A stretch of DNA of 64,000 nt from assembly GCA_040882255.1 (NCBI GenBank), contig JBBEBP010000016.1, positions 124,001 to 188,000 on the forward strand, written 5' to 3'. The notes beneath the pieces were generated by a model. It made no database searches. It saw nothing but the letters and a program-made list of their open reading frames with translations, and was not told where the DNA came from. The DNA comes from PWQG01 sp040882255 (GTDB taxonomy: Bacteria; Pseudomonadota; Gammaproteobacteria; Pseudomonadales; Pseudohongiellaceae). Shown one piece after another: positions 17,694-25,067 of this stretch. Both the position numbers and the translations under genes were made by a program. Numbering within the stretch: position 1 is the stretch's first letter; each line of letters starts with the position of its first letter.

Positions 17694-19255
17694 CAATCAA
17701 TCCTCCAGTAGCTCAGTACCGCTCCGCTGATGCCTTCCAGGTCTTCAGCGCGGTCTTCTTCATCCGCAAGCTCCATACGGCTCACTTCTCCATTGACATC
17801 CCAGTACTCGATGGCTTCCCGGCTCATCTCTTCCATGTCCGCCTCGGTGATATCCATTGGCGCCACCAGCGGCACAGTACACAGCGGGCAGCCGATCACA
17901 TGATCATTCGGCCCCAGATCCAGCGCCTCCCGCCGGTCGGCCATTTCCTGGAAGAACTGATCTTCGGTCATGCTCACGCGCATACCCAGATCGATGAACA
18001 TGTTGGTCACCGAACGGTTGCCGGAACCCTGCCAGTTGCGCGGATCGGGCACGTTGGGGTTGGTTTCGGTGTTGTTCATGTAGCCGGTGATATGCAGGAT
18101 CGTACCTGCCGGCAGCAACGGCGCATGATCGTCACCGAAGGGATAACCCCGGACCCAGTTGTGGTCATAGCCCACACAGGACAGCGTCTCGATGGTGTAG
18201 CCCCAGATCGCCTCCAGGCACATACGTTCGCCGGGAGCGTGCAGGTGCGGCTCGAACGTCACGATCTTGGTGGGCTCGTTCAGCACCGCATAGGCGTGGA
18301 GCTCCTGATCGTCTTCATTACCGGTAATGCTGATGTCGACCCCGTTACCCAGGCCGATACGTGCCGGCGGATACTTGGGCTCGTAATCCTTGTCATGGAA
18401 CCGGAAACCGATCTCCAGATGACCTGTGATGTCCACGGAGCCCGAGTTCAGATGGACAGAGTCTGAAACAATCACGGATCCCGCCTGAAGCAGTCGTCCG
18501 GAATCCTCGTCGAAAATGTCCGGGTTGCGGGCAATCTCGTGCACGGGCCAGGGAATCGGCTGCTCTATCGCATTGCCTTCCTCGTCCAGCACCTGGGTGC
18601 TCCAGATCATGTGGTGAACGATGTTGCGGGCACCGACTGCGCCATCAACCTCATCGGGATTGAGGTCATTGACTTCGATGATCTCGACCGATTTCACGTA
18701 GCGATCCTCTTCGATCGGAATCGGGATCCGCGGGATATTGCCCCACCAGTCAGGTGCGCCGCCCTCTACGGTGATATCTTCCGTCCGCACGACCAGGTCC
18801 GGCTCACCGGCGGACCACTTGGTCTCGTCGTCCCAGGCAATCGGTTCCGGCGCATTGGCCGCATCTCCCCTGGGGGCGCCGGACCGGGCCCATCGGGAGA
18901 TCATGTCGATCTCGTCCAGGCTCAGAGAGGGGTCCTGCTTGTATTCCTGGATACCGATATCCCGCTCCATGTACCAGGGCGGCATGGCTCCTGCCTGGTC
19001 CACCAGACCGGTCTTGTACTCGATCAGGCCGGCGAAGGGCGCCACCTGCTCGTAGGTTTCCAGCGGCATGGGCGCCACACCGCCATCACGGTGGCAGTTC
19101 TGGCAGGCGCGTTGCAGGATCGGCTCAATATCTTCGTGGTAGGTCACTTCGTCGTCATTCTGCTGTGCCAGTGCACTGCCACCCAGCGGCAGCACCAGCG
19201 CCAGCGCGGCTGCCGAAGCAACCCTGGCCAGCGAATCGGGTTGGCATATCCTCAC
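17693..19255 (-). CDS. Secreted cytochrome c / PHM-type copper monooxygenase-like fusion
   Basis: 520 residues. A signal peptide ends near ALA30. A c-type heme site CQNCH (51-55) is followed by a possible axial Met near 91-96 (AGAMPPWYM). The larger C-terminal part shows candidate copper ligands in the order known for peptidylglycine monooxygenases: HHM at 214-216, TGH279, HLH at 337-339 and GYM393. Start is GTG at 19255 with an excellent AGGAGGTG site about 6 bases upstream. Seen: the motifs. Known: type II ascorbate-dependent copper monooxygenases hydroxylate C-H bonds. Inferred: the heme domain could supply electrons. The substrate is unknown. The gene is coupled to the 16.7 kb gene and faces a CopC-like gene. 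Confidence 0.75.
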   Translation of the reverse strand: MRICQPDSLARVASAAALALVLPLGGSALAQQNDDEVTYHEDIEPILQRACQNCHRDGGVAPMPLETYEQVAPFAGLIEYKTGLVDQAGAMPPWYMERDIGIQEYKQDPSLSLDEIDMISRWARSGAPRGDAANAPEPIAWDDETKWSAGEPDLVVRTEDITVEGGAPDWWGNIPRIPIPIEEDRYVKSVEIIEVNDLNPDEVDGAVGARNIVHHMIWSTQVLDEEGNAIEQPIPWPVHEIARNPDIFDEDSGRLLQAGSVIVSDSVHLNSGSVDITGHLEIGFRFHDKDYEPKYPPARIGLGNGVDISITGNEDDQELHAYAVLNEPTKIVTFEPHLHAPGERMCLEAIWGYTIETLSCVGYDHNWVRGYPFGDDHAPLLPAGTILHITGYMNNTETNPNVPDPRNWQGSGNRSVTNMFIDLGMRVSMTEDQFFQEMADRREALDLGPNDHVIGCPLCTVPLVAPMDITEADMEEMSREAIEYWDVNGEVSRMELADEEDRAEDLEGISGAVLSYWRID

Positions 19256-19453
19256 GGGACACCTCCTCTCTAGCGAATTCTTGTGATTGTGGTTGTCATT
19301 GAACAGTCCGATTGGACCACGACGCCAGCTGTGCCGTCTCCCTTATAATTGAGAAATACTGACGGATTTCTGCAAATCCTTGCAAACCGCACCTGCGGAT
19401 TCCTGCGGAATCCATGGATGCCAGTGATTTCCGAAATGCGTCAGCATTGACCC

Positions 19454-19484
19454 TTTACAGTCCACGAACGAATCGTGTTATATG
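19454..19484 (+). promoter_or_regulatory. Candidate promoter for the CopC-like gene
   Basis: TTTACA at 19454-19459 and TATATG at 19479-19484 are 19 bases apart, some 30 bases before the ATG at 19516. The whole 260-base divergent region 19256-19515 must also hold the promoter of the copper monooxygenase-like gene. No clear operator or riboswitch was seen in it. Confidence 0.35.
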
Positions 19485-19515
19485 CAGTAAAGAACACAAG
19501 GAGTCCACTATAATC

Positions 19516-20064
19516 ATGTCCTACTCGCCATCCATACCGCTGTCATTTCACCACGCGTTTGCGGCCAGAACGCTGTTGTGCGCCCTGGCGGGCATCTGCC
19601 TGGCCATATACTGGCCGGTCAGCCATGCACAGCAACCCATGATGCACGGAATGGCAGACAACAGCGCCATCGACGTCGAGACCATGCCACATGACGACGC
19701 GGTCCTTTCCGGCCCACCCGGGGAGATCATGCTGGACTTCGACGAGGAAGTGCGCCTGGTGAAACTGACGCTGCGCACGCCGGAAAGCAGGGACCTGCTG
19801 GATATCGGGTTCCGTTATGACCCGGCTGCCGGAATGATGTTCACACACAGGCTGCCAACACTGCACGAAGCCCCCTACTATATTGCGGACTGGGCCGTGG
19901 TCAACGAGGAAGAACGGGTCATCCGCGGCACCTTTCACTTCGCTTTCGGACCGGAAGCCCGGCCCCCGTCGGAGGTCATGCCGGAAATGGAAGAGATGCG
20001 TCACTTCATGGCACCGGACTACCGCCTGCAGGACCCGGAGGCGGAGTTCCGCATCCAGGAATGA
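19516..20064 (+). CDS. CopC-like periplasmic copper-binding domain protein
   Basis: 182 residues: a signal peptide ending near VSHAQ, then a CopC/YobA-type beta-sandwich. The family pattern appears as HDDAVLSGPPGEIMLDFDEE near the start and GTFHFAFGPEA near the end, with a Met/His-rich entry (PMMHGM) that could bind copper. ATG at 19516 is preceded by AAGGAG about 12 bases upstream. Copper carriers of this kind deliver or sequester periplasmic copper. The divergent position next to a predicted copper monooxygenase supports a delivery role, which is inference. The next gene starts 22 bases on. Confidence 0.7.
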   Translation: MSYSPSIPLSFHHAFAARTLLCALAGICLAIYWPVSHAQQPMMHGMADNSAIDVETMPHDDAVLSGPPGEIMLDFDEEVRLVKLTLRTPESRDLLDIGFRYDPAAGMMFTHRLPTLHEAPYYIADWAVVNEEERVIRGTFHFAFGPEARPPSEVMPEMEEMRHFMAPDYRLQDPEAEFRIQE

Positions 20065-20086
20065 GTCTACCAGGAGGCAAAACGCA

Positions 20087-21028
20087 ATGGGATGGACACA
20101 GCGAATCACCGGCCTCCTGCTGGCAGGAGCAATGACCATGTCACATGCCGAACTATGGGACCGCGTAGAACACGGGTTTGCGGAAAATGACGGTGTACGC
20201 ATCCACTATGCCGCCATGGGCGAGGGCCCTCTGGTGGTGATGATCCACGGGTTTCCGGACTTCTGGTACAGTTGGCGGCACCAGATGGAAGCACTGGCGA
20301 CGCATTTCCGGGTTGTGGCCATTGATCAGCGTGGCTATAACGGCAGTGACCAGCCCGCCGGCGAGGAGCCGTATGGCATGCGTCACCTGACAGCGGATGT
20401 GGCGGCCGTGATACGAGAGCACGGTCAGGAAAGCGCCATTGTCGCCGGACACGACTGGGGCGGCATGGTGGCCTGGCAGTTCGCCTTCAACTACCCGCAG
20501 ATGGTGGAACAGCTGATCATTCTCAACCTCCCCCACCCCAACGGCCTGGGCCGCGAAATGGTCATCAATCCCGAGCAGCGCGCCGGCAGCGAGTACGCCT
20601 TCCGCTTCCAGCAGGGCTCACCTGCGGATCCCGACATCTTCTTCGGCGCTCCGATGACCCCGCAGACCCTGTCAGCCTGGGTTACGGATCCGGACGCACG
20701 CCAGCGTTATATCGAGGCCTTCGAACGCTCTGACTTCGACGCCATGCTGGCCTATTACAAACGCAATTATCCCTCCCTGCCACCGGCGGCGGACACGGTG
20801 GACGAGCCGGTGACAGAAGTACCGGCACTGGAAATGCCCGTGTTGCTGTTCCACGGACTGGATGACACCGCCCTGCAATCGGATGGACTCAACAACACCT
20901 GGGACTGGATCGATGCCGACATGACCCTGGTCACGGTGCCAGGGGCGGGTCATTTCGTGCAGCAGGATGCTGCTGGACTGGTCTCGGACACCATGAAGTG
21001 GTGGCTGCTGGCCCGACAACCCGACTAG
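20087..21028 (+). CDS. Exported alpha/beta hydrolase, epoxide-hydrolase-like
   Basis: 313 residues. ATG at 20087 follows AGGAGG by 9 bases; a short hydrophobic N-terminus ending MSHA suggests export. The oxyanion motif HGFPDFWYSWR, nucleophile GHDWGGMVAW (Asp, as in epoxide hydrolases and haloalkane dehalogenases), acid in HGLDDTAL and base in GAGHFVQ are all present. The HGFP and Asp nucleophile favour an epoxide hydrolase; the substrate is unknown. It is cotranscribed with the CopC-like gene. Its stop TAG lies within a CTAG that flanks a transposon-end remnant, so the extreme C-terminus may have been set by an insertion. Confidence 0.87.
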   Translation: MGWTQRITGLLLAGAMTMSHAELWDRVEHGFAENDGVRIHYAAMGEGPLVVMIHGFPDFWYSWRHQMEALATHFRVVAIDQRGYNGSDQPAGEEPYGMRHLTADVAAVIREHGQESAIVAGHDWGGMVAWQFAFNYPQMVEQLIILNLPHPNGLGREMVINPEQRAGSEYAFRFQQGSPADPDIFFGAPMTPQTLSAWVTDPDARQRYIEAFERSDFDAMLAYYKRNYPSLPPAADTVDEPVTEVPALEMPVLLFHGLDDTALQSDGLNNTWDWIDADMTLVTVPGAGHFVQQDAAGLVSDTMKWWLLARQPD

Positions 21029-21054
21029 GGAGCCTCTGAAAAAGTATGGCAAGC
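21029..21054. mobile_element. Solo end of the IS5-like MITE, flanked by CTAG
   Basis: The 26 bases starting GGAGCCTCTGAAAAAGTATG are identical to the left end of the complete element at 58406. CTAG occurs on both sides (21025-21028 and 21055-21058), consistent with a 4-bp target duplication of the YTAR type. The left CTAG holds the stop of the hydrolase gene, the right one the stop of the opposing gene. Confidence 0.8.
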
Positions 21055-21690
21055 CTAGTGGAGCACCGCGTCGGCCGGCGGCGCCGACGTCGTCGAGAAG
21101 TGGGGATGTAGCAGGTCACTGCGGCGCACCAGCAACAGGTCATGACGGGAGAGTTGTTCCAGCTCGCCGGTGACCGCTGTGCTGACATCATCCAGCAGCA
21201 CGCAGACCGCGTCTTCACCGTCAATATCCACCACCACACAGCGTTTGAAGCCGTCAATAGTGTTCAGCGAGGCGAAGCCACCCACATCACAGGGGTGCGG
21301 CGGATACTGGCCGGTGGAGTCACGCAGGAGGTCCGAAGCTGAAAAAGCCATGCCGAAACCGGCTGCGGCCACCACGTGGATGATCTCGATGATGGCCGGA
21401 TCGGTCAGGTCCACCCGCACGGTCTCCACCGGAATGACCTCTTCGCCTGCCTGCTCATGCGCCACCAGCTTGAGGAAGAGGCTGATGTCATCCTGATTCC
21501 ACTCCAGCATCTCTTCCTGCTCGGCTCGTGAAGCGTCAGCCGGAAAGCTGATCACACTGGTCTCGATGGTCAGATCCTGGCGGTCATCCTCGGTATCGAA
21601 CGGTACCACCATGGAAACGGAGCAACCACCGTCGCCGCTCTCGGCACTGAGACGCCACATGAAAGGGATATTGCCTGTGAGTTCGACCAT
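21055..21690 (-). CDS. Conserved-looking protein of unknown function
   Basis: 211 residues from ATG at 21690, chosen over TTG at 21756 because AGGA lies about 5 bases before it. There is no signal peptide or membrane helix. The sequence is acidic and rich in beta-type patterns (CVVVDIDGEDAVCVLLDDVS), and no known family is recognised. The stop codon lies in the CTAG flanking the solo transposon end, so the C-terminus may be altered. Confidence 0.6.
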   Translation of the reverse strand: MVELTGNIPFMWRLSAESGDGGCSVSMVVPFDTEDDRQDLTIETSVISFPADASRAEQEEMLEWNQDDISLFLKLVAHEQAGEEVIPVETVRVDLTDPAIIEIIHVVAAAGFGMAFSASDLLRDSTGQYPPHPCDVGGFASLNTIDGFKRCVVVDIDGEDAVCVLLDDVSTAVTGELEQLSRHDLLLVRRSDLLHPHFSTTSAPPADAVLH

Positions 21691-22142
21691 GAAATCCTGC
21701 TCATCGGGGATGAAAATTACGCTTCCACAATAGCACTGATACACCCTTCTCAACAAACGCCAATGGCCATTGTGCTACCTTATGACACAAAAGAGACAGT
21801 GCTGACATTTTTCCACAGAATCTGTGGATAACTCGGTTGATAACTGCGAATCCGGCGCCAGAAACACTGAATACAAGGCGCTCCGAGTTAACTTGTATGT
21901 TTTTTAGCCAAATTATATAACTCTTTTATATCAACAACTTATAATTGAATAATTTTCAACCATCAAAAAAACCACTGTTTTACAACGAAAAAACCGATAT
22001 TGCTGGAATTATGTGCATAAAAGCAGGTTATCAGTCGGGCTGATCCTTATCATCAGCTGCCTGTTCGCCCCGTCAGCGGCTTTTTCCACAGACCCGCAGC
22101 GCGTATACTTCAGCCTTCTGTTCCGGAGACCGGGAGATCGAC
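21691..22142. other. AT-rich non-coding region with DnaA-box-like sites
   Basis: The 450 bases between divergent genes hold no convincing gene. TGTGGATAA at 21823-21831 is a consensus DnaA box and pairs with TTTTTCCACA at 21808-21817, forming the palindrome TCCACAGA-A-TCTGTGGA (21812-21828). Another TTTTTCCACA occurs at 22081-22090. From 21886 to about 22003 the sequence is strikingly AT-rich (ATTATATAACTCTTTTATAT and similar), unlike the rest of the window. A GTG-started frame at 22013 resembles a signal peptide but runs into the next gene out of frame and is not called. Confidence 0.6.
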
Positions 22143-22601
22143 ATGCAGCGCCGACTGACCTGGATCATCCTGTTGCTGGCGACGCTCGCCGTGGCGTGGT
22201 CGCTGACCCATGCCATCAATCTTTACACACAGGAACAGGTGCGTGAATCGGGCCGCGAATGGATAGTGGAGGTCACGCTGGATGCCATGGCTTCATGGGA
22301 AGCCGAAAAGCTGATTGACCACCTGGCTCCGGAACTGCTTGATGAAACCCCGGCCTCGTCCTGGTCGCGCTACTTCCGGTCCCTGTCCGCACTCGGTGAG
22401 TGGGAGGCCGTCGAAGCCGTGGAAATCACTGCCGAATCCCTGCCGGACTGGTGGCAGGGCAGCCGTGAGGCCAGTCTTGATATTGAACTCCGGATCCGCT
22501 TCGCCAACGACGCACCAACCATTCGCACCCGACTTCACAGGGATGAGGATACCTGGCGGATCCGCCGCTTCCAGGTCCTGACCCGGCTGCTGGCCGCCTG
22601 A
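22143..22601 (+). CDS. Single-span or exported protein of unknown function
   Basis: 152 residues with an N-terminal hydrophobic segment (WIILLLATLAVAWSLTHAI) that could be a signal anchor. The remainder is a compact acidic domain with many Trp residues (ASWEAEKL, GEWEAVEAVEI, DWWQGS) and a basic end. It resembles the shape of small NTF2- or DUF-type periplasmic domains, but no family is recognised. The AT-rich region upstream probably holds its promoter. Confidence 0.6.
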   Translation: MQRRLTWIILLLATLAVAWSLTHAINLYTQEQVRESGREWIVEVTLDAMASWEAEKLIDHLAPELLDETPASSWSRYFRSLSALGEWEAVEAVEITAESLPDWWQGSREASLDIELRIRFANDAPTIRTRLHRDEDTWRIRRFQVLTRLLAA

Positions 22602-22618
22602 GAGCCGACCGCTCCAGC

Positions 22619-22909
22619 TCAGTCGTCGCGATCGGTGTCATCCACCGCCACGAGGCGCCGGATTACAGGCCCGAACAACACGCTCAGCACCCGCTTCAGC
22701 AATTTGAAGGCGATGACCACCACAATGGCTCCCAACGCTGTACCCAGCAGTAATGCCAGACTGCCCAACAGATAGACGCTCATCTCGCGCATCGGAATGT
22801 CGTAGGCAACAGCCAGGGCATACAGGGCGGCCAACGTAAGCACGGTACCGCCAATGGCCATCCGGAGCCTGGCGCCTTTGCCACGGCGCTTCAGTAATGA
22901 AAAAATCAC
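22619..22909 (-). CDS. Small membrane protein, two predicted helices
   Basis: 96 residues starting with GTG one base after the hisC stop (TGA-T-GTG), with AGGA 6-7 bases upstream. Helices are about residues 17-36 and 45-70, with basic ends and a short acidic tail (VDDTDRDD). No family is recognised. It is clearly in the hisC transcript. Confidence 0.7.
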   Translation of the reverse strand: MIFSLLKRRGKGARLRMAIGGTVLTLAALYALAVAYDIPMREMSVYLLGSLALLLGTALGAIVVVIAFKLLKRVLSVLFGPVIRRLVAVDDTDRDD

Positions 22910-22910
22910 A

Positions 22911-24008
22911 TCAGTCCTGTTGCCCGGCTCTGTTCAGTCCATCCCTGATGCACTCCAGCAGGCGCCGGTTCTGCTCTGCTGTGCCGATGGTGATACGCAA
23001 GCGGTTGCGTAACCCATCCTGATCGAAATAGCGCACCAGTATGCCATGCTTCTTCAACCACTCATACAGGGCAGCGGCCGTCAGTGGTGCGTCGGGCGGC
23101 ATGGCCGCCAGTATGAAATTGGCCTGCCCCGGCAGACACTCGAAGCCGGCGTCCAACAGTGCAGCGGCCATGGCCTCCCGCTCCTCGCGCACCGACTGCC
23201 AACCGCGTGCCGCCTGCTCACGTCCCTGCAGGGCGGCCGTGGCGAGTCGCTGAGAGATCAGGTCCGTATTGTAGCTGTCCCGGGTCTTGTAGAGCATGGG
23301 TTCCAGCAGGTCAGTGGCCCCGATACCGTAGGCGAACCGCAAACCGGCCAGCGAGTACCCTTTGCTCAGGGTCCGCAGGATCAATACATTGTCATGTCGC
23401 CGTACCAGCGGCGTTGCATCGTAGGCCAGCGCCGGGTCGATAAAATCGGCGTAGGCTTCATCGATCAGCAATACTCCGTTGAACGCCTTCGCCAGCCTCT
23501 CCAGTGTCGCCACCGACTCCAGTCGGCCCGAAGGAGCGTGGGGATTGACCACAAACGCCAGCTTGACGTCCGCCGCGTTGAGGGTCTCGGCAAACGCCTC
23601 CGGCAAGGACCAGTCCCCGTTCAATGCCACCCGCACCACGCCACAGCCCTGCACCGCAGCCAATACCGGGTACAGTGAATAACTGGGCTCGGCAACGCCG
23701 ATTGACTGACCGGGATCCACAAAAGTGGTGATCGCCAGACGCAGCAGTTCATCGCCACCATTGACCGGAATGATCTGGTCCGGTGTCACTCCGTGCAACT
23801 GCGCGGCGACCTCCCGGAACCCCTGCGCCAACGGAGGCGGATAGCGCCGCAGGTCCGCCGTGTCGATGCCACGCAGCGCGGCTGCCACAGTGTCCGGGGC
23901 CGGATAAGGGTTCTCATTGGTATTGAGCTTGATGATGTCACTGCTGCCGGGTTGCTCCCCGGCAGTGTAGCCGCGCATGTCGCGGATATTGGGGCGTTCG
24001 TAACTCAT
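22911..24008 (-). CDS. hisC: Histidinol-phosphate aminotransferase
   Basis: PLP enzyme, 365 residues, transferring the amino group to imidazole-acetol phosphate in histidine synthesis. KLNTNENPYPAP opens the family, VNGGDELL begins the cofactor region, VVNPHAPSG and DEAYADF follow, and the PLP lysine is in LRTLSKGYSLAGLRFAYGIG. ATG at 24008 is chosen over GTG at 24026 because a GGACAG site precedes it and homology starts there. No other his gene is adjacent, so this may be the orphan HisC2 type, which in some species also acts on aromatic amino acids. Confidence 0.92.
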   Translation of the reverse strand: MSYERPNIRDMRGYTAGEQPGSSDIIKLNTNENPYPAPDTVAAALRGIDTADLRRYPPPLAQGFREVAAQLHGVTPDQIIPVNGGDELLRLAITTFVDPGQSIGVAEPSYSLYPVLAAVQGCGVVRVALNGDWSLPEAFAETLNAADVKLAFVVNPHAPSGRLESVATLERLAKAFNGVLLIDEAYADFIDPALAYDATPLVRRHDNVLILRTLSKGYSLAGLRFAYGIGATDLLEPMLYKTRDSYNTDLISQRLATAALQGREQAARGWQSVREEREAMAAALLDAGFECLPGQANFILAAMPPDAPLTAAALYEWLKKHGILVRYFDQDGLRNRLRITIGTAEQNRRLLECIRDGLNRAGQQD

Positions 24009-24146
24009 GGTCTGTCCAGTCGCCACTCGGGAGCGGGCAGATTACCCGCAAGCGCGGCACGGGACAAGTGTCAGGCCGCTCCAGGGCTTGTCATGCCGGT
24101 TCTGAGGCTCTCCCGCGCTTCACTCAGGTCCAGGGTATCCCGCAGA

Positions 24147-25022
24147 TCAGTCTCCCTCCGGCCAGTAGGTCTCCACCCGGTTGTTCCAGCCGGCCAGCCA
24201 GCGGGATTCCCCGCGCTCCGGTGGCGCATTCTCCACACGCCGCGCGAGAACGGCGGCAGCGGCCTCGGAAAAGCGTTGCAGTACGGGCGACGGGGACGGA
24301 TTGTCATGCATGTACTCCAGCACCTGCAGCAGCCCCCACCCCTGCCCCCGGTACCGCTCACCGGCAGCAACACCTTCCCCCTTGAAGTTGACGTAGTCGA
24401 TCAGTGCATACAGACCGAGTGGCGGCCGGGCCGCCGCCACCCGGCGGAACAGTGACTCAACGGCGGCCGGCTCCTCCGAGTGAGCGGAAATGGAAGGCAG
24501 GGCCCGTTGCAAGCGTCTGATGATGAAGCGCGCCTGCACGTCACGGGTCTCATCCAGAAACGTCCGCAGGCCGGACAACTGCGGACCATCCAGATCAGCC
24601 AGAAACGCCTCACGGTCAGGCCAGGGCTGATCGCGGGGTGTCATGGTCCGCAGCCAGTCCGGCAACATCACGCCACGGGATTCGTAGTACCGCAACAATT
24701 CCGGGAAGCTCTCCCGGAAACGCTCCTGCTGCCCTTCCCGATACCAGATGAAATGCCCTATGCCCAGCGAAGGGAAGTCCTCACCAGCGTTCCAACTGGT
24801 TAAGCAGCGAACATTCAGGTTACACTCATTGGCGAAAATGCGTTCACCGATCCATCGGGCCCGGGCCTCATCGAGGTCCCCGGCCAGACTTTCGGCTGCA
24901 TGCAGAGGAGTCCAGAGGCACCACAACATTGGCAGCAGCATCCAGAGCGGGATGCATGTACGGCGGCGGACAGGAGGGGCTGTGCTGGCTGGCACCTGGA
25001 TATCTCCTTCGGGAACGCTCAT
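24147..25022 (-). CDS. Secreted protein of unknown function
   Basis: 291 residues. A basic N-terminus and hydrophobic stretch (IPLWMLLPMLWCLWTPLHA) suggest a signal peptide. The mature part has a distinctive block NECNLNVRCLTSWNAGEDFP-SLGIGHFIWY near residues 65-95, with two Cys that may pair, then LDGPQLSGLRTFLDETRDVQ and a C-terminal RVETYWPEG. The ExxN and GHF pattern loosely recalls lysozyme-like folds, but this is not strong enough to name. A GTG at 25028 is an alternative start. It is divergent from the ATPase gene with only about 45 bases between starts. Confidence 0.65.
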   Translation of the reverse strand: MSVPEGDIQVPASTAPPVRRRTCIPLWMLLPMLWCLWTPLHAAESLAGDLDEARARWIGERIFANECNLNVRCLTSWNAGEDFPSLGIGHFIWYREGQQERFRESFPELLRYYESRGVMLPDWLRTMTPRDQPWPDREAFLADLDGPQLSGLRTFLDETRDVQARFIIRRLQRALPSISAHSEEPAAVESLFRRVAAARPPLGLYALIDYVNFKGEGVAAGERYRGQGWGLLQVLEYMHDNPSPSPVLQRFSEAAAAVLARRVENAPPERGESRWLAGWNNRVETYWPEGD

Positions 25023-25067
25023 GCACACTGTCGAATGGTGATGAGTATAACAGGCAAAGGCTCACAG

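Noticed and set aside
21808..22090. Chromosomal origin of replication
   Set aside because: It has DnaA-box-like sites and AT-rich DNA but none of the genes that normally flank oriC, and too few boxes. Kept only as a finding.
22013..22246. GTG-started frame with a signal-peptide-like start
   Set aside because: It runs out of frame into the clearly better gene at 22143, has no ribosome site and begins in the AT-rich non-coding patch.
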